Assembly: GCF_042453785.1 (NCBI RefSeq)
Contig: NC_091668.1
Coordinates: 10,188,001-10,252,000 of the forward strand
Direction: 5' to 3'
Source: Malus domestica
Taxonomy: Eukaryota; Streptophyta; Magnoliopsida; Rosales; Rosaceae
Length of the DNA: 64,000 nt
Below are positions 24,335-35,590 of the stretch, piece by piece (positions within the stretch are counted from its first letter, which is position 1; every line of letters begins with the position of its first letter). Both the position numbers and the translations under genes were made by a program. Under the pieces are notes generated by a model. The model was not told the DNA's origin. It saw only the letters and a list, made by a program, of their open reading frames with translations, and made no database searches.

Positions 24335-24600
24335 AACAAGATTGCTTGCTCCAAAATCGAAGAGGCACTGCCCTCCGAATCTCGAGAGCCAGACTCCCAA
24401 CAGGATTACGTTCTCAAAAATCGAAGAGACACAGCTCTTCGAATTTCAAGAGCCAGACTCCCAGCAGGATTGCTTTCTCAAAAATCGAAGATGCACCATT
24501 CTCCGAATCTCGATAGCCAGATCCCCGACATGATCGCTTGTTCGAAAACCGAAGAGGCATCACTTTCTCAACTTCGAGAGCCAGATCTCCTTGGATAAAG
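24335..24600. repeat. Second tandem repeat, about 65-70 bp unit, four copies
   Basis: Units contain CAGGATTGCTTTCTCAAAAA, TCGAAGAGGCAC and CTCGAGAGCCAGACTCCCA. It is related in style to the array at 23675 (shared TTTCTCAAAA and ATCGAAGAGGC) and lies in the same remnant. Confidence 0.75.
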
Positions 24601-26191
24601 CTTGTCTGTAATCTTCACACGCAACATCATCTTTCCAAATACCACAGACCACTTTTTCAAAGTGCTTTGTCAGAGTTAAAACACGTGAAGCTGGCAGCTC
24701 CCACTTCAGTGCTATGACCAATAAGGGTAAAGGAATAACATTACTACTTGTTGTTAGGGAGACTCCTATATATGTCGACCTCCATCCTCAACGGACAGGC
24801 AGACCTGCAAAAATGCTCAACCCTTCCTCATATATGAGAGGGCACTCTCAACGAAGCCTCTCGAAGTACTCAGCTTTCTTTCCCCCCGATAATACCTTTG
24901 CAAACAAGCTACACCAGAGCAAGAACATCTCATATCATCAGGGTTAAAAGCAAGAGTATCCCATATCATGCTTTTTCTCTGTCTTTTCCTTTGGCCTTGT
25001 TCTTACCTGCAAGACAAGGAGAAAAAGAGCAATCAGTCAGCACTTGGCCTTGTTCATATCATCAGGAACTGACTGCCTGGAACCCCTTACCTAATTACTT
25101 ACCTGGCATTACTCTCGAGTACTCATCTTCAACATCTTATGCTTCCAGAGAAGATACCACATCTGCCTGAGGAACAGATAGGGCAAGTGAGAAGGATACA
25201 AGGAAACATGTGGAGACAAACGTAACAGAACACGTGCCGATACTTCCACTACTTTGTCAACAGCAAAAGTATCCCATATCAGCAGGGTCAAACGTACTCT
25301 AGATTTGATGGACTTGTTTTGACCCTCAAATTCTTCAATCGGCCTTATACTCTGGAGGTAACCAGAAAACCCTCCAGCCCAGTTCAAGAATAAGCCTATG
25401 GAAAGTTACTTCTTCAAAAGAAAAAATATCTCATATCATCTCTTCTCATTTTCTTCTCTTTATCCTTCATGCTGCCTGCAAGATAAGGAGAATGAGAACA
25501 ATAAGCTGGAACTCGAAATCAAACTTCTGATATGGGACTGATTTCTTGGAGCTCTGATTGCTTACCTTGTTTGTCATCTCTTTCAGCAGATCCCCTAGCT
25601 AGGCGACTTGGGGGACTCCTACTACATGGTTTGTATCGTGCTTAACCAAGCCTGAAACTACAAATAAGCTTCAAGTGAAATTGATACATTACCTTGTGCA
25701 TCTCCACTAGTTAAAGATACCACCTCTGGACGGAGGAAGAGTACTTCCCAAGAAGATGCCACATCTACCTATGAGACAGATAAGGCAAGTGAAGACATCA
25801 GAAGCCAATCATAGAGCGACACGTGTCAACATCGGAAGCCAATCACAACACGGCACATGTCAATGTCAGAACAAGGCTAGAAACTCTCTTCTATAAAAGG
25901 AGATCATTCTCCCAAAATATTTCCTAATGCCATTTGTACTAAATCATTCACTTGTACCCACTAAAGGAGAGCTTGAACCTATGTACTTGTGTAAACCCTT
26001 CACAATTAATGAGAACTCCTCTACTCCGTGGACGTAGCCAATCTGGATGAACCACGTACATCTTGTGTTTGCTCTCATGTCTCTATCCTTTTACATACTT
26101 ATCCACACTAATGACCGAAGCAATCTAGCGAAGGTCACAAACTTAATATTTTCTGTTGTACCAAAGTCCTCATTGATTTTGTGCATTAACA

Positions 26192-26873
26192 ATCCTTAAG
26201 TCCTTACCTTTTTGCATTGGTAATGGATGAGTTAACAGGACATATTCAAGATGTTATTCCTTGGTGTATGCTTTTCGCAGACGATATAGGGTTGATAGAT
26301 GAAACTCAGGAAGGGGTAAATGCGAAGCTTAACCTTTGGAGAGAAGTGTTGGAATCTAAAAGTCTTCGCCTAAGCCGATCAAAGACAGAATATATGGAAT
26401 ACAAGCGGGATGGATGAAGTGGAAGAGTGCATCCGGCGTGTTGTGTGACTGTCGTATGCCACTGAAGCTCAAGGGAAAATTTTATAGGACGGCAATAAGG
26501 TCGGCAATGCTATATGGCACAGAATGTTGGGTGGTGAAGCATCAACACGTACACAAAATGGGTGTAGCGGAGATGAGGATGCTTCGTTGGAGGTGTGGGC
26601 TAACGAGAAAGGATGATATTAGGAATGAGTGGGTTGGACATGTGCAAAGAAGGCCTACTAACGCTCCAGTTCGAAGGTGTGACTACGGGACAGAGGTTCA
26701 AGGCCGAAAGGGTAGAGAAAGACGTAGGAAAACTTTGGAAGAGACCCTAAGAAAAGACTTAGAGTACTTGGATCTAACGGAGGACATGACACAAAACCGA
26801 GCGCAATGACGTTCTAGGATTCACATAGCCGACCCCACTTAGTGGGAAAAGGCTTTGTTATTGTTGTTGTTGT
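26192..26873 (+). mobile_element. RTE-like LINE 3' part with tail (copy 2), internally deleted
   Basis: It starts inside the reverse transcriptase ([18 protein letters not shown], catalytic box [10 protein letters not shown]) and ends with GGCTTTGTTATTGTTGTTG, the short-repeat tail typical of RTE-type LINEs. It then meets AGTGTC of the rhomboid exon. Relative to copy 1, two internal segments are missing: one between KTEYMEYK and [10 protein letters not shown], and one between DDIRNE and GHVQRR. It overlaps copy 1 for about 450 bp, so the two are separate copies, not halves of one. Confidence 0.87.
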
Positions 26874-27540
26874 AGTGTCCTTGTCAAAGGTGATTTCCGA
26901 TCTTGGAATTTTTGTATCTTTTTGACAGGATGAATCAGTTTATGCTTAACCAGTTAACCCTTCTTTTGAACAATGCAGATGTCTTGGGACTGGAGGAAGA
27001 TCCTCGAAGTGCTTATATTGGGCCAATTTGTTATAGAAAAGGTGAGCTGAGATTTTCAGAACGCTGACCTTGTTGCTCCTCAAGTCCTTTTACAGTTTTG
27101 TCATAACTTGTGTCAGACTATCTGGTTTGACACAAAATTACAGTTCAGATATCTGTAGTTTTTTAGTTTACGTGTCTGCGTGTGTGTGCACGTTTATTTT
27201 GCGTTTTTCTTTATTTTTTCCAAGATCAAGTACATATTTGTGTACAGATTACCAATATGATTCTGTTTTTGTTGCTGTTTTTGGCAACAACTAGGTTATG
27301 GAAGCAGCCCATCCTTCTACTGCATTATCGGGATCCTTTGGCAGAAATTCGTTGATGAATGTCAATCACATTGCACATCTCTCGGGTGCTCTTGTTGGTG
27401 TTTTTCTGGTATGGATTGTCAGCAAGGTTCCTTCTGAACCCCCATCACAAGAAGGATCAAGTTTCCAAAGCAAAGCAATGAGAACTCGACTACAGTTCGA
27501 TATTGGAACCACACTTATATGCTTGTATTGCAGCCGTTAA

Positions 27541-28310
27541 TATCATGCTCACCATTGTGCTCTATTTTTTGTTGACCGTGTGTAAAATCTTCTGATGCTA
27601 ATTTATTCAATACAAAATGGATAGAATTTTCCCCAATTGGGTCGATCGGGATCTGAACCAGATGCGTCTTCAGATATAAGCTTAATGTTTAGACCAATAG
27701 CCATGGGTCCGAAACCGCATCAAGAATGAATGAACAAAGGAAATTCTGAATGGCCCATAAGCACTTTTGTTGAAAGTGCTTTTTTATAAGGACGCTGAAC
27801 TGAAAAGCGCTTGGAAGTGTTTTATAACCCAAAAACATTGAAAACTTTTTCTCAACCATGTTTGATTACCTAAAAGTGTTTTCGATCTTTCAAAAGTGCA
27901 TTATCAGTATGCCCCTTAACATGCTACATTAAGCGTGTGAGAAAATGAATCCTCATTTTTTATGAAAATGATATTCTAAACTAATCTAAGCTACGGGAAA
28001 TGGGACTCAAACTTTCGCCGTAAGAGGGCGGGCACACCACTCTGTCTACATTCACGAGACTCTTCTCTATAAAAAGCAGCAGCAGCATGATTTCTCTTCA
28101 TGTTCTCAACTGCCAATAACTATATTGATGATTAATGTGGGAAGGTACAGGGTAGAACATTTCATTTACAACAAGTAATCAACATGCTCAAAAAGAAGCA
28201 AATTTCAATGAAAAGAAACACTTTCTCTTCACTATCTACAACATTTGTACGCTGAATTTTCTTCCGGGAGAATTCTATGATTTTGTTTACATCCAAATCG
28301 AATTGTTCCT
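27541..28310. other. Spacer between the rhomboid pseudogene and the PPR gene
   Basis: It contains a repeat-like stretch (27750-27905) built on AAGTGCTTTT/AAAAGTGCTTTT words, also seen in the intron at 47200-47360. The right part probably includes the 3' UTR of the minus-strand PPR gene. No gene is seen. Confidence 0.5.
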
Positions 28311-30464
28311 TCAGTTCAAGAACACAACTGTACATTGCTGTGCAAACTGACCATACACACCAAGCTGGCCCTGAGATTGCTTCCTGCATATAATTGGCGA
28401 TCGCTCCCCGAATTTACAATTATGCGACAGATACATAGACTTTGCAGCAAGCGATGACACGTCCAACGAGAAATCACCATCTCTTAAAACCATTCTTCCT
28501 TTTCTAGTTGCTGAAGCTGACCCCTTTTGATCACTTGCTACGGCTGAAGGTATCTGTAAAACATTGGGATGAAATGCACTTGCAGATCTCTTTTGATATA
28601 TTTTCTCTAAGCTCTCAAATGGCTCCTCTCCTTTTTTAACCTGAGGGGTCTTTTCCATACTTTTCGCAGAACCGAGCATCCTGTTTGCCTCTTTTGTTAA
28701 TCCAATTGAACACCAAGCGTCTGCAACAAGCGAGACAGTAGATTTCTCTGGCTGAACACCAAACTCTTTCATAATCTGGAGTATTTCTTCAGCTTTCCAT
28801 GGCAGCTTTGCTTCTCCAAATCCCCATATTAGGGTCTCAAACGTCTTCAAATTGGGAGAAATACCGGACTCATACATCTTATCGAAAACTTTAATCGCAT
28901 TCTCCATTCTGCCAGAACTGCACCATCCACTTATGATGGTTGTGAATATGACAACATTGGGACGAACTCCTGATTTGATCATGGTTGCCAATAGTTCTTC
29001 AGCTTTCTCGACTTCTTGAGCACGCACGTAACCTTTGGCAAGAATGCTGTATGCATGCCCATCAGGTTTTATGCCGGCCTTCACCATGTCGTCAAATATT
29101 TGCCTACACTTCTCCATAAACCCTGCCGTGCTCCATGCATTCATGATGGTGCTGAATGTTATCACATCTGGTTTGACCCCAAATTCTTCCATCAACTTCA
29201 GCACCTGCAAATTAACACACATTATTTGTGTCAATAATCAAAACAAACACCATTTCGTGCAATCAAATAGCTATGCGATTCTGTAGGTTAACTCGCCTGA
29301 TCAACCCCATCTCTATCCATGGTGTCTACGAAACCTTTAACCAGCGAGTTAAAGACAACGATGTTCGGGCGCAGACCAAGATCTTTTATCCTGCGCATAA
29401 ACCTTAAGGCCTCCTTCAACTTACCTTCCTTGCAATACCCGCTTATGATAATGCCACAAGTTCGCTCGTTCGGATACAACTTGTTGTTCTGCATCTCTAA
29501 AATCAGTCCTTCTGCCTGACTCGTCTCTCCATTTTGTGCATAAGCTGTTGCTAATGTGTTGTAAGTAACAGCATCGGGCCGCATTCCAGAAGCAACCATC
29601 TTATGCACCACGCTCCATGCCTCCGTGATGTTCTTCTTCTTACACCATGCTCTGACTAGTACATTATAAGTCCTGATATTCGGCTTCACATTTTCCTCTC
29701 GGGACATCATCTCTAGCACTTTCAAAGAATCCTCAGGCTTACCCGAAATCCCATACCCTTTGATCAATGTGTTATAAGTACTGGTAGTGGGTTTCAATCC
29801 ACTCTCCTTCATCTTCCTAAACATTTTCATTGCTTCCTCTACGTTCCCGGATTCAGAAAATGCATTTATAACAGCATTGAAGAATATCAAATCAGGACTC
29901 AATCCATTCTCTTCTACCTGTGAAATAACAAAAGGAATGGACTCGAAACGCTTCTGGGCAGTCAAGGCAGCCAACAGTGTAGTGTATGATATCAGTGATG
30001 GCATGTGTCCTCCTTCAATCAAACCATTGAAAAGGGACTGAGCCTCCTGTGGCTTCCCTCTTTCCACCAAAATGTTCATTAGCCTAGTTCTCGAACGCAC
30101 GATTCGACAACTCTCTTTGGCAATGCAGATAGCACAATGGGATTGTCTCAATGAATCATTAGACTTTGAAATCAGATGCAATTGATCCTTATCATCTGGG
30201 TAATTTCCCTGTTGGGTTAAAATTACAAAAAAATAAAAAAATAAAAAAATAAAAAAAAATAAAAATTTACTAAATCAAACCCTCTAAAAACTTCAACTGT
30301 AACAAATCAAGCAAAATAATTTCCAGTGATTAGAATCAAAGCAACACATAATCATATCATTAAGCTAATTAACAGAAAAAAGTTACCTTGATGGGTAACT
30401 CTTGGACCGTTCCATTTACAAAAGTGGCAGTCTTTTCTTCATTTTTGTTGCCTGATTCTCCCAT
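28311..30464 (-). CDS. Pentatricopeptide repeat protein (At5g25630-like)
   Basis: Three exons, 30464-30387, 30208-29297 and 29204-28311, give 627 codons in phase. The start is [12 protein letters not shown]. From about residue 60 to 480 the protein is a run of P-class 35-residue PPR motifs, for example [56 protein letters not shown] and [18 protein letters not shown]. The C-terminus beyond the repeats ends [23 protein letters not shown] proteins bind organellar RNA base by base. No strong transit peptide is evident, so the compartment is uncertain. It resembles Arabidopsis At5g25630, whose neighbour region also has the RBL11 gene. The second intron (29296-29205) uses a GC donor (CAG/GCGAGT) and a normal AG acceptor. 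The coding frame is intact. Confidence 0.9.
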
Positions 30465-31615
30465 ATGGATGTTTATCTTTGCACTGAACAAAATACCAAG
30501 AACATAATATTAATTTTTTTAATAATTTTTTTAATTTTTTTTAGTTTTCACAATTTTGGTTTTCCGGGTAGAAAACAATCAGAAGACACCAGAAAATCAA
30601 AGCTTGGTTCTTCATGGTCAAATCAACTTGAACATTAAGGAAAAAGATTACTGAAAATATATAAGATTAACTCAAAAAATAACATCTTGGGCAATATAAT
30701 ACCAACTAATAATAAATTGTATGGAAATGTGGCATTTTGAATATTTCTTGAAGAGCCAGAGACAAAGGTTTCACCTTTTAGCTTGAGATTGCAGAAATTT
30801 GCAGGCAGCGGGAGAGAGAGTGTGTTGTTGGTGTTGCAGAGTTGTAAGGAATGAAAACACAAGGAGAAGATATAATCTAATCTCGGAGCGGGTGAGAGAC
30901 AAAGCGATGGGATAAGGGGGACAAAGTGAGGCTCTAAACTCTCTTCCATTAAATTTTAAAAGAAAAAATAAATTCACAAAAATAAATTCACAAAAAAAAA
31001 AAAAAAAAAAAAAACCACCTGCGTAACAAGACTGCAGGTGTTTAGCAAGTTTATTATTTTTTTAAACATATATATTTTTTTTCCAAACAAAAAAAATTTA
31101 AAATAAAAAAAAACAAATTGTTACACGTGTCGCAGGAAAGAGCGTAGTAAAAGTGCAAGTGTGATCAATTTTATTATGATTTCTTTTGATACACATAATT
31201 AAACAGAGAATAATGAGAATCAGTTGTACATCGGTGCGTAAGCTAATGCAGTAATTCATGTTTGGACCCATAAGCAAGAACATTTATGTTAAAATAATTT
31301 TTGGCATGACATGATTGGGTAGGACTTGATTTTTTTTTTGGAATTTTAACGAAAAGCTCCCGGTACTGTTCATTTTAACGAAAAACCACATTTTTATACT
31401 AAAAAGTCAATCCTGGTACTATTCACTTTACCCTTTATTTTGTCCTTATCATTAAAATTCAAAGTTTTCAAATCCTTTTTATTAGTTTTTTTTTTTTTGG
31501 CAAACGGGTAGGAATTGATTTGATAGAACCCTAATTCGTAAAAGAAAGAAAGTGCAGAAAAAGGAAATAAAAGCAAAGAAATTGAAATTCATTAATTTCA
31601 TTCATTCCTTTCTAA
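30465..31615. other. PPR upstream region and repeat-rich intergenic DNA
   Basis: 30465-30960 is the probable 5' UTR and promoter of the minus-strand PPR gene. 30985-31015 is an A run. 31335-31480 matches a dispersed type of sequence with TTTTAACGAAAAGCTCCCGG and GGTACTATTCACTTTACCC, a likely decayed MITE. No gene is seen. Confidence 0.45.
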
Positions 31616-31618
31616 TAA

Positions 31619-32698
31619 GGGTGCGTTTGTTGCATCGGATTCTTTCGGACTGGACTATCTAGGGACTATGGTGAACTGGCTTAGACTAGACTAAGTTGGA
31701 CTGATTTAGTGAAGCATTTGGTGCAGTGTCAGACTAAGAAGCAGAATAATTAACAAACTCTAAAATTATATTATTTAATCCCTATCTTTTTTAATATGTT
31801 TTTATGAAAAGAGTTTTAACGAAACACTTCTGGTATAATAGGGAATTGTTATTGGCATTCATAAAATCTCATTCTACACTCCAAACTTTCTATATTTGGA
31901 AAAAAAATACACTTGTGAGGAGTGTAGAATGAGATTTTTGGAATATCAATAACACTTCCTGGTATAATATTATACTCTATATCTTTTTAATACTTTATTA
32001 TTAATTTTAACTTTTTATTTTTTGTTTCTAGAACCCTCTTCATCTCTCCCTCTCCTCTCCCATTTTTTCTCCCTATCTATCTTCTTCCAACTCTAGAAGT
32101 TGGAGAGCTACAAGATGCACATCAAACAAATCTCTCTAATCCTGTTTGAATTCCAGTCTTAATCCATCTGGAAGAAAAAACGCAGAAGATGAAGACAAAA
32201 GCAAAACTGGATCCCGTTTGAAACCCAGATTGAATCCATCGAATCCCTCAAAATTACAGCCTCCTCCTCCCCCCCCCACAACCCTTGCACCCTTATCCCA
32301 GTTAACTACCACGACAGCCCAAGTCATAGATGACGAGAAAAACCAATCCTCATTGCCCTTTCCGACTTTTTAGGCTCGAATTCAGAAGCCATTGATACCC
32401 TGAAATCGTTTTTGCAGCAGAAGATGAAAACACGATGAAGACGACGAGGCGCTCAAGATCTTGTAACGCTTGGAGTGGATGTTCATAATAGAGAGGGTTC
32501 TCACTGAAATGGGAGGAAACGATGGGATGAAGAAACGGGACTACTAATCCCATCCTTTTGCATGGTATTAGTAGTGAAGCCCTTAACGAACACGAGTCCC
32601 GTTTAGTCTCATTAAACCTAGTCATTTACCTGCACCAAACAAGGGACTAGGACAGTTTCTAAGCCAATCCTAGCTAAGAAGGCCAAACAAACACGGCC
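31619..32698. mobile_element. Non-autonomous PIF/Harbinger-like element, 1.08 kb
   Basis: It begins GGGTGCGTTTGTTGCATCGG and ends CCAAACAAACACGGCC, flanked by TAA on both sides (31616-31618 and 32699-32701). The left 150 bp share the family signature (GGCTTAGACTAGACTAAG, GCAGTGTCAGACTAAGAAGC) with the elements at 18757, 38251, 41063 and 58764. The interior differs from all of these. A small MITE is nested at 31841-31959. Confidence 0.85.
31841..31959. mobile_element. Small TIR MITE, 119 bp, with 10 bp target duplication
   Basis: GGGAATTGTTATTGGCATTC at the left and ATATCAATAACACTTCC at the right are imperfect inverted ends. TGGTATAATA flanks both sides (31831-31840 and 31960-31969). The 9-10 bp duplication suggests Mutator-type mobilisation. 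It is nested within the Harbinger-like element, so it is the younger insertion. Confidence 0.82.
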
Positions 32699-32701
32699 TA
32701 A

Positions 32702-34232
32702 AGGTTCATAGCCTTATCACATTCAGTATAAGCCTAGAAGCATCTAAACCAATAATAACCCGAATACCCGACTATATATTGACCCGAACCTATTGGCCCA
32801 TTAATAATTAAAGTAAGTTTTAGATTCCACATAGCATGTTCTAAGTTGGATTACTGACGCTAGAAATCGCACGATGGTGGCCAAGGGAGGCTAAAATGAC
32901 TTTATAAGTCTTTCAGAGTCCCAAAAGTGTAGACTATCGTGACGTAGCCACCAGCGTCCTTTTTTTTTTTTTGGAAAAAAAGGAAAAAAAGAAAAGAAAA
33001 ACATAATTGTGAAGTGTCCAGCCTAGCCTAGCCAACCATGTTTCCATACTTCACTGATTTTGTGTCTACGTAGGTGAATGATTCTACCACTTCTCTAATG
33101 AAACAAAAAGTATTTAGTAAAGTTGTCGCGCTACAACGCCATACACAAAAGGGTAAATATCACAAAACATTGGGTAAGACAAAATATAGGAGGAGGTTTA
33201 TTTTTTGCGTGCCGATAAAGATGCCATGATATCTAGATGTTTTTACTGAAATTTTTCTCTTAATGAACAACGTAATCTAGACTTCCATAGTGAAGTTTTT
33301 TTTTTCCAACCAATGATAATGTATGAAATGATCAGTCTATCAATCACCATCACCATTGCAATCTACTTTTACCATGACAAATTTGCCATGCTGAGATCAT
33401 GATCTTTTCTTGGAGAACATTGTCAGATAGCTACAATGGGCTTTAATATTGGGCTTGAATCAGTTCACTATGGGTTATGGGCCGGGTCCCCATACATTGG
33501 TCTTAGCTATAAGCCCACGGCTCTACGAACTCTGCTTAATGCAAAAGTACTTCATTCTTACCGCTATTGGCAAAATTCTCGTTTCCCTTCAGATTTTCAT
33601 AAGAAAATGCCGCGAAGATTAAACATTCAGACTACTCTTCTTTCTTTGTAATTAACAATATTTTTTTCGTTAATCACAAAATAATCACCGTGATTAAAAC
33701 CCGGATTCAAGATTCATTTGAATATTTAGCGCAATTGTAAATTCTCTTTGAATTTTGGAAATTTTTTTCTGGAGTGGGCAATTTCGGGTAAAATTAAAAT
33801 TATGCATTACCCAAATGGTTATTTATCCTCAATTTTGCTGGTAAAATTCTTCCATTTCTTGCTATGTTTCAGTATTTGCTCAAATGGGTCTCTGGTATTC
33901 ACCGTTTTCCTAGATGTATCTTTCTTGTTTTCTCCTACATTTGAAAATTTAGCTCGTTTTGTATTTGTCAATGTTTTTGAATTGTTGCCATGGAATTTGA
34001 AAAGAATTTCATTGTGCTTGTTGCTTTTTTAATCCTCAAGAAGTGTAGATTTTGTTGCTTAATGGGGTTAATGTGGCATTCCAGTTTCCTGATATGGTTC
34101 TTCATGTTTAGGAGAGCAACTTATGTAGAACGAGTTCACTTTGGTGTCCCTCTGCCATAGTCATTCGATTATTAGAGCGGGACGTTATGGTGGCGAGACA
34201 ATTTTTGAGTTTGGTTTTATTATCTTTTGCAG
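32702..34232. other. Intergenic and possible 5' remains of the Mpv17-like pseudogene
   Basis: I see no convincing exon. A chance frame of 71 codons starts at 33436. The stretch before 34233 ends TTATCTTTTGCAG, a normal acceptor for the exon that follows, so upstream exons may once have lain here. They are not recognisable now. Confidence 0.4.
33436..33651 (+). other. 71-codon open frame of unknown status
   Basis: It starts at ATG 33436 (MGFNIGLESVHYGLWAGSPY) and ends at 33651. It has no recognised domain or signal. It lies upstream of the Mpv17-like fragment, but its sequence does not resemble that family. Chance is the simplest explanation. Confidence 0.2.
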
Positions 34233-34605
34233 GTATGAAGGTTTGGATTGATATATACGGTCAAGACTTCTTCTGCAGCGAAACTCATTTCGGTTTGTTG
34301 TTTCTAAAGTGGTGATTGATGGGTTCCTTTTTGGGCCATTGGATTTACTTGTGTTTTCACATACATTGGTTTTTCTACCGGAAAGAGTTTTCCTCAAATC
34401 AAGGAAGATGTGAAAAAGGATTTTCTACCAGCCTTTGTTTTGGAAGGAGGCGTATGGCCAATTGTGCAAGTAGTAAGTTTTCATTTTATACCTGTGAGAT
34501 ATCAGCTCCTCTATGTCAACTTCTTCTGCTTGTTGGATAGCTCCTTTTTGTCATAGTTCAAGCAACAACAGGACGCTCCATGGAAGCAATGGATGAAATC
34601 TTTAG
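34233..34605 (+). pseudogene. Mpv17/PMP22-family membrane protein fragment
   Basis: After a TTTTGCAG acceptor the sequence encodes SFRFVVSKVVIDGFLFGPLD, then IGFSTGKSFPQIKEDVKKDF, LPAFVLEGGVWPIVQVVSF and HFIPVRYQLLYVNFFCLLDS, the conserved C-terminal half of plant Mpv17/PMP22 proteins (inner organelle membrane channel-like proteins). Damage is visible: an in-frame TGA at 34249, loss of one T near 34352 that shifts the frame in LLVFFTY, and TAG at 34554 where the family has a tryptophan. Only this exon is recognisable. Copia remnants begin just downstream. It is a dead gene fragment. Confidence 0.85.
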
Positions 34606-34714
34606 TATATGTCAAAAAACTACAAATTCAGCTTTCGTTTGAGGCCTCGATGATTACAGTGCCCCATGTAAGAAAAGGAAAACAGTTGAGTGAAAAAACT
34701 GAGATACCTATTGG

Positions 34715-35590
34715 ATGTGAATGTAAATACCATGTGCTGTGCACATGATATTAGATAGGAGTGTAAATGACATGTGATGTGCACATGGGATTAGTAGTTT
34801 ACTCTCTAAGTCAATGTATTATAAGAGTTTAAAAGGGGCTTTTCCCTCCATGTATTGTAAGAGTGTAAAAATACAATTACAGAAAAGGAAATAAAAATTC
34901 TTTGAGATTCATAGCTTCTTCTCTAAACCTTTCTTCTTCTTTGTATAATTTGTGAGTTGTTCTTGATCTCTTCAATGTGTTAAGATGATACCAAGAGTCA
35001 GGTTCAATTGCGCGGTGTTCCCGATTCATGTTTTTCGCTGCTCCGATTACTGTTAAGGTGATATTTTTCTTGTAAATTTCTAATTAGTTGTTGAAGTTGG
35101 AATTTGTTTTGGGGATTTTGAAGGCTGATGCCATACAAGAATGTTGTTTGAAGAATTTGTTGATGAATTGCCTCAAGGTCGATGCCAAAGGTGTTGATTG
35201 TTTGCTTGTAAATGTGATGTGGATCTGAAGGCCGATGCTGATTATGTTGATGAATTAGTTAATTCTTGAAGTTCTTGATTTTTTAAGGCCGATGCCATAT
35301 CTGAGTTTCTTTCATTCTTGATAATTTCTGAAGAATATATCGATTGTAGTTGGGTTTTTTTGAATTTTGTCATCTGGGTTTTTCTTACCAACATAAGAAT
35401 GTCAATATTGTGCATTTGTTTCTATTGCTGGGTATTGAAGATTGTTGTTGCTGATCATCATGTCAAATTATGTGAAGATTGAAAGCTTGTTGGGTATGCT
35501 TACTATTAAGCTTATTGATGATAATTTCATAAAGTGGAATTTCCAGTTTTCGTCTGTTTTACGTGGCTATGATTTATTTGATCATTTCGA
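34715..35590 (+). mobile_element. Ty1/copia remnant: LTR and start of gag
   Basis: 34715-35030 resembles the end of an LTR with leader, followed by sequence with repeated AAGGCCGATGCC words. At 35459 a gag-like frame begins (YVKIESLLGMLTIKL, then FIKWNFQFSSVLRGYDLFD), typical of copia gag N-termini. The element is broken and stops abruptly at about 35590, where opposite-strand copia sequence starts. Boundaries are approximate. Confidence 0.65.

Larger units (their letters stand above)
22604..26191 (+). mobile_element. Non-autonomous LTR retrotransposon remnant (large-derivative type)
   Basis: The right part (about 25600-26191) looks like an LTR in plus orientation: a TATA box CTATAAAAGGAG at about 25890, a polyadenylation-type AATTAATGAG, and an end reading TTTTGTGCATTAACA. 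The internal region lacks reverse transcriptase and integrase. It carries antisense gag-like open frames (23543-23190 and 23159-22863), plus tandem repeats. No matching left LTR or target duplication was found, so the element is broken and its left end is approximate. It is a fossil, younger than the LINE pieces it separates, or brought in with one of them. Confidence 0.65.
21030..27540 (+). pseudogene. RBL11: Chloroplast rhomboid-like protease (RBL11-like), disrupted
   Basis: Exons recognisable: about 21030-21193 (transit peptide, uncertain), 21294-21418, 21530-21615, 21730-21767, about 21884-22040 continued at 26880-26889, 26979-27041 and 27295-27540. They encode [52 protein letters not shown], the active-site loop GASGAVF (nucleophile Ser) and NHIAHLSGALVG (catalytic His). 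This matches plant plastid rhomboids of the RBL11 group. Damage: an in-frame TAA at 21323, an exon-5 acceptor one base out of phase, a 3 bp loss in LFFLYIF, one extra A at the 26889 junction, and 4.8 kb of LINE and LTR sequence splitting the catalytic exon between TISV and LVK. The AGTGTC flanking the insert (22035-22040, 26874-26879) is a target duplication. It is very unlikely to make a protease; another intact copy is expected elsewhere. Confidence 0.88.
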
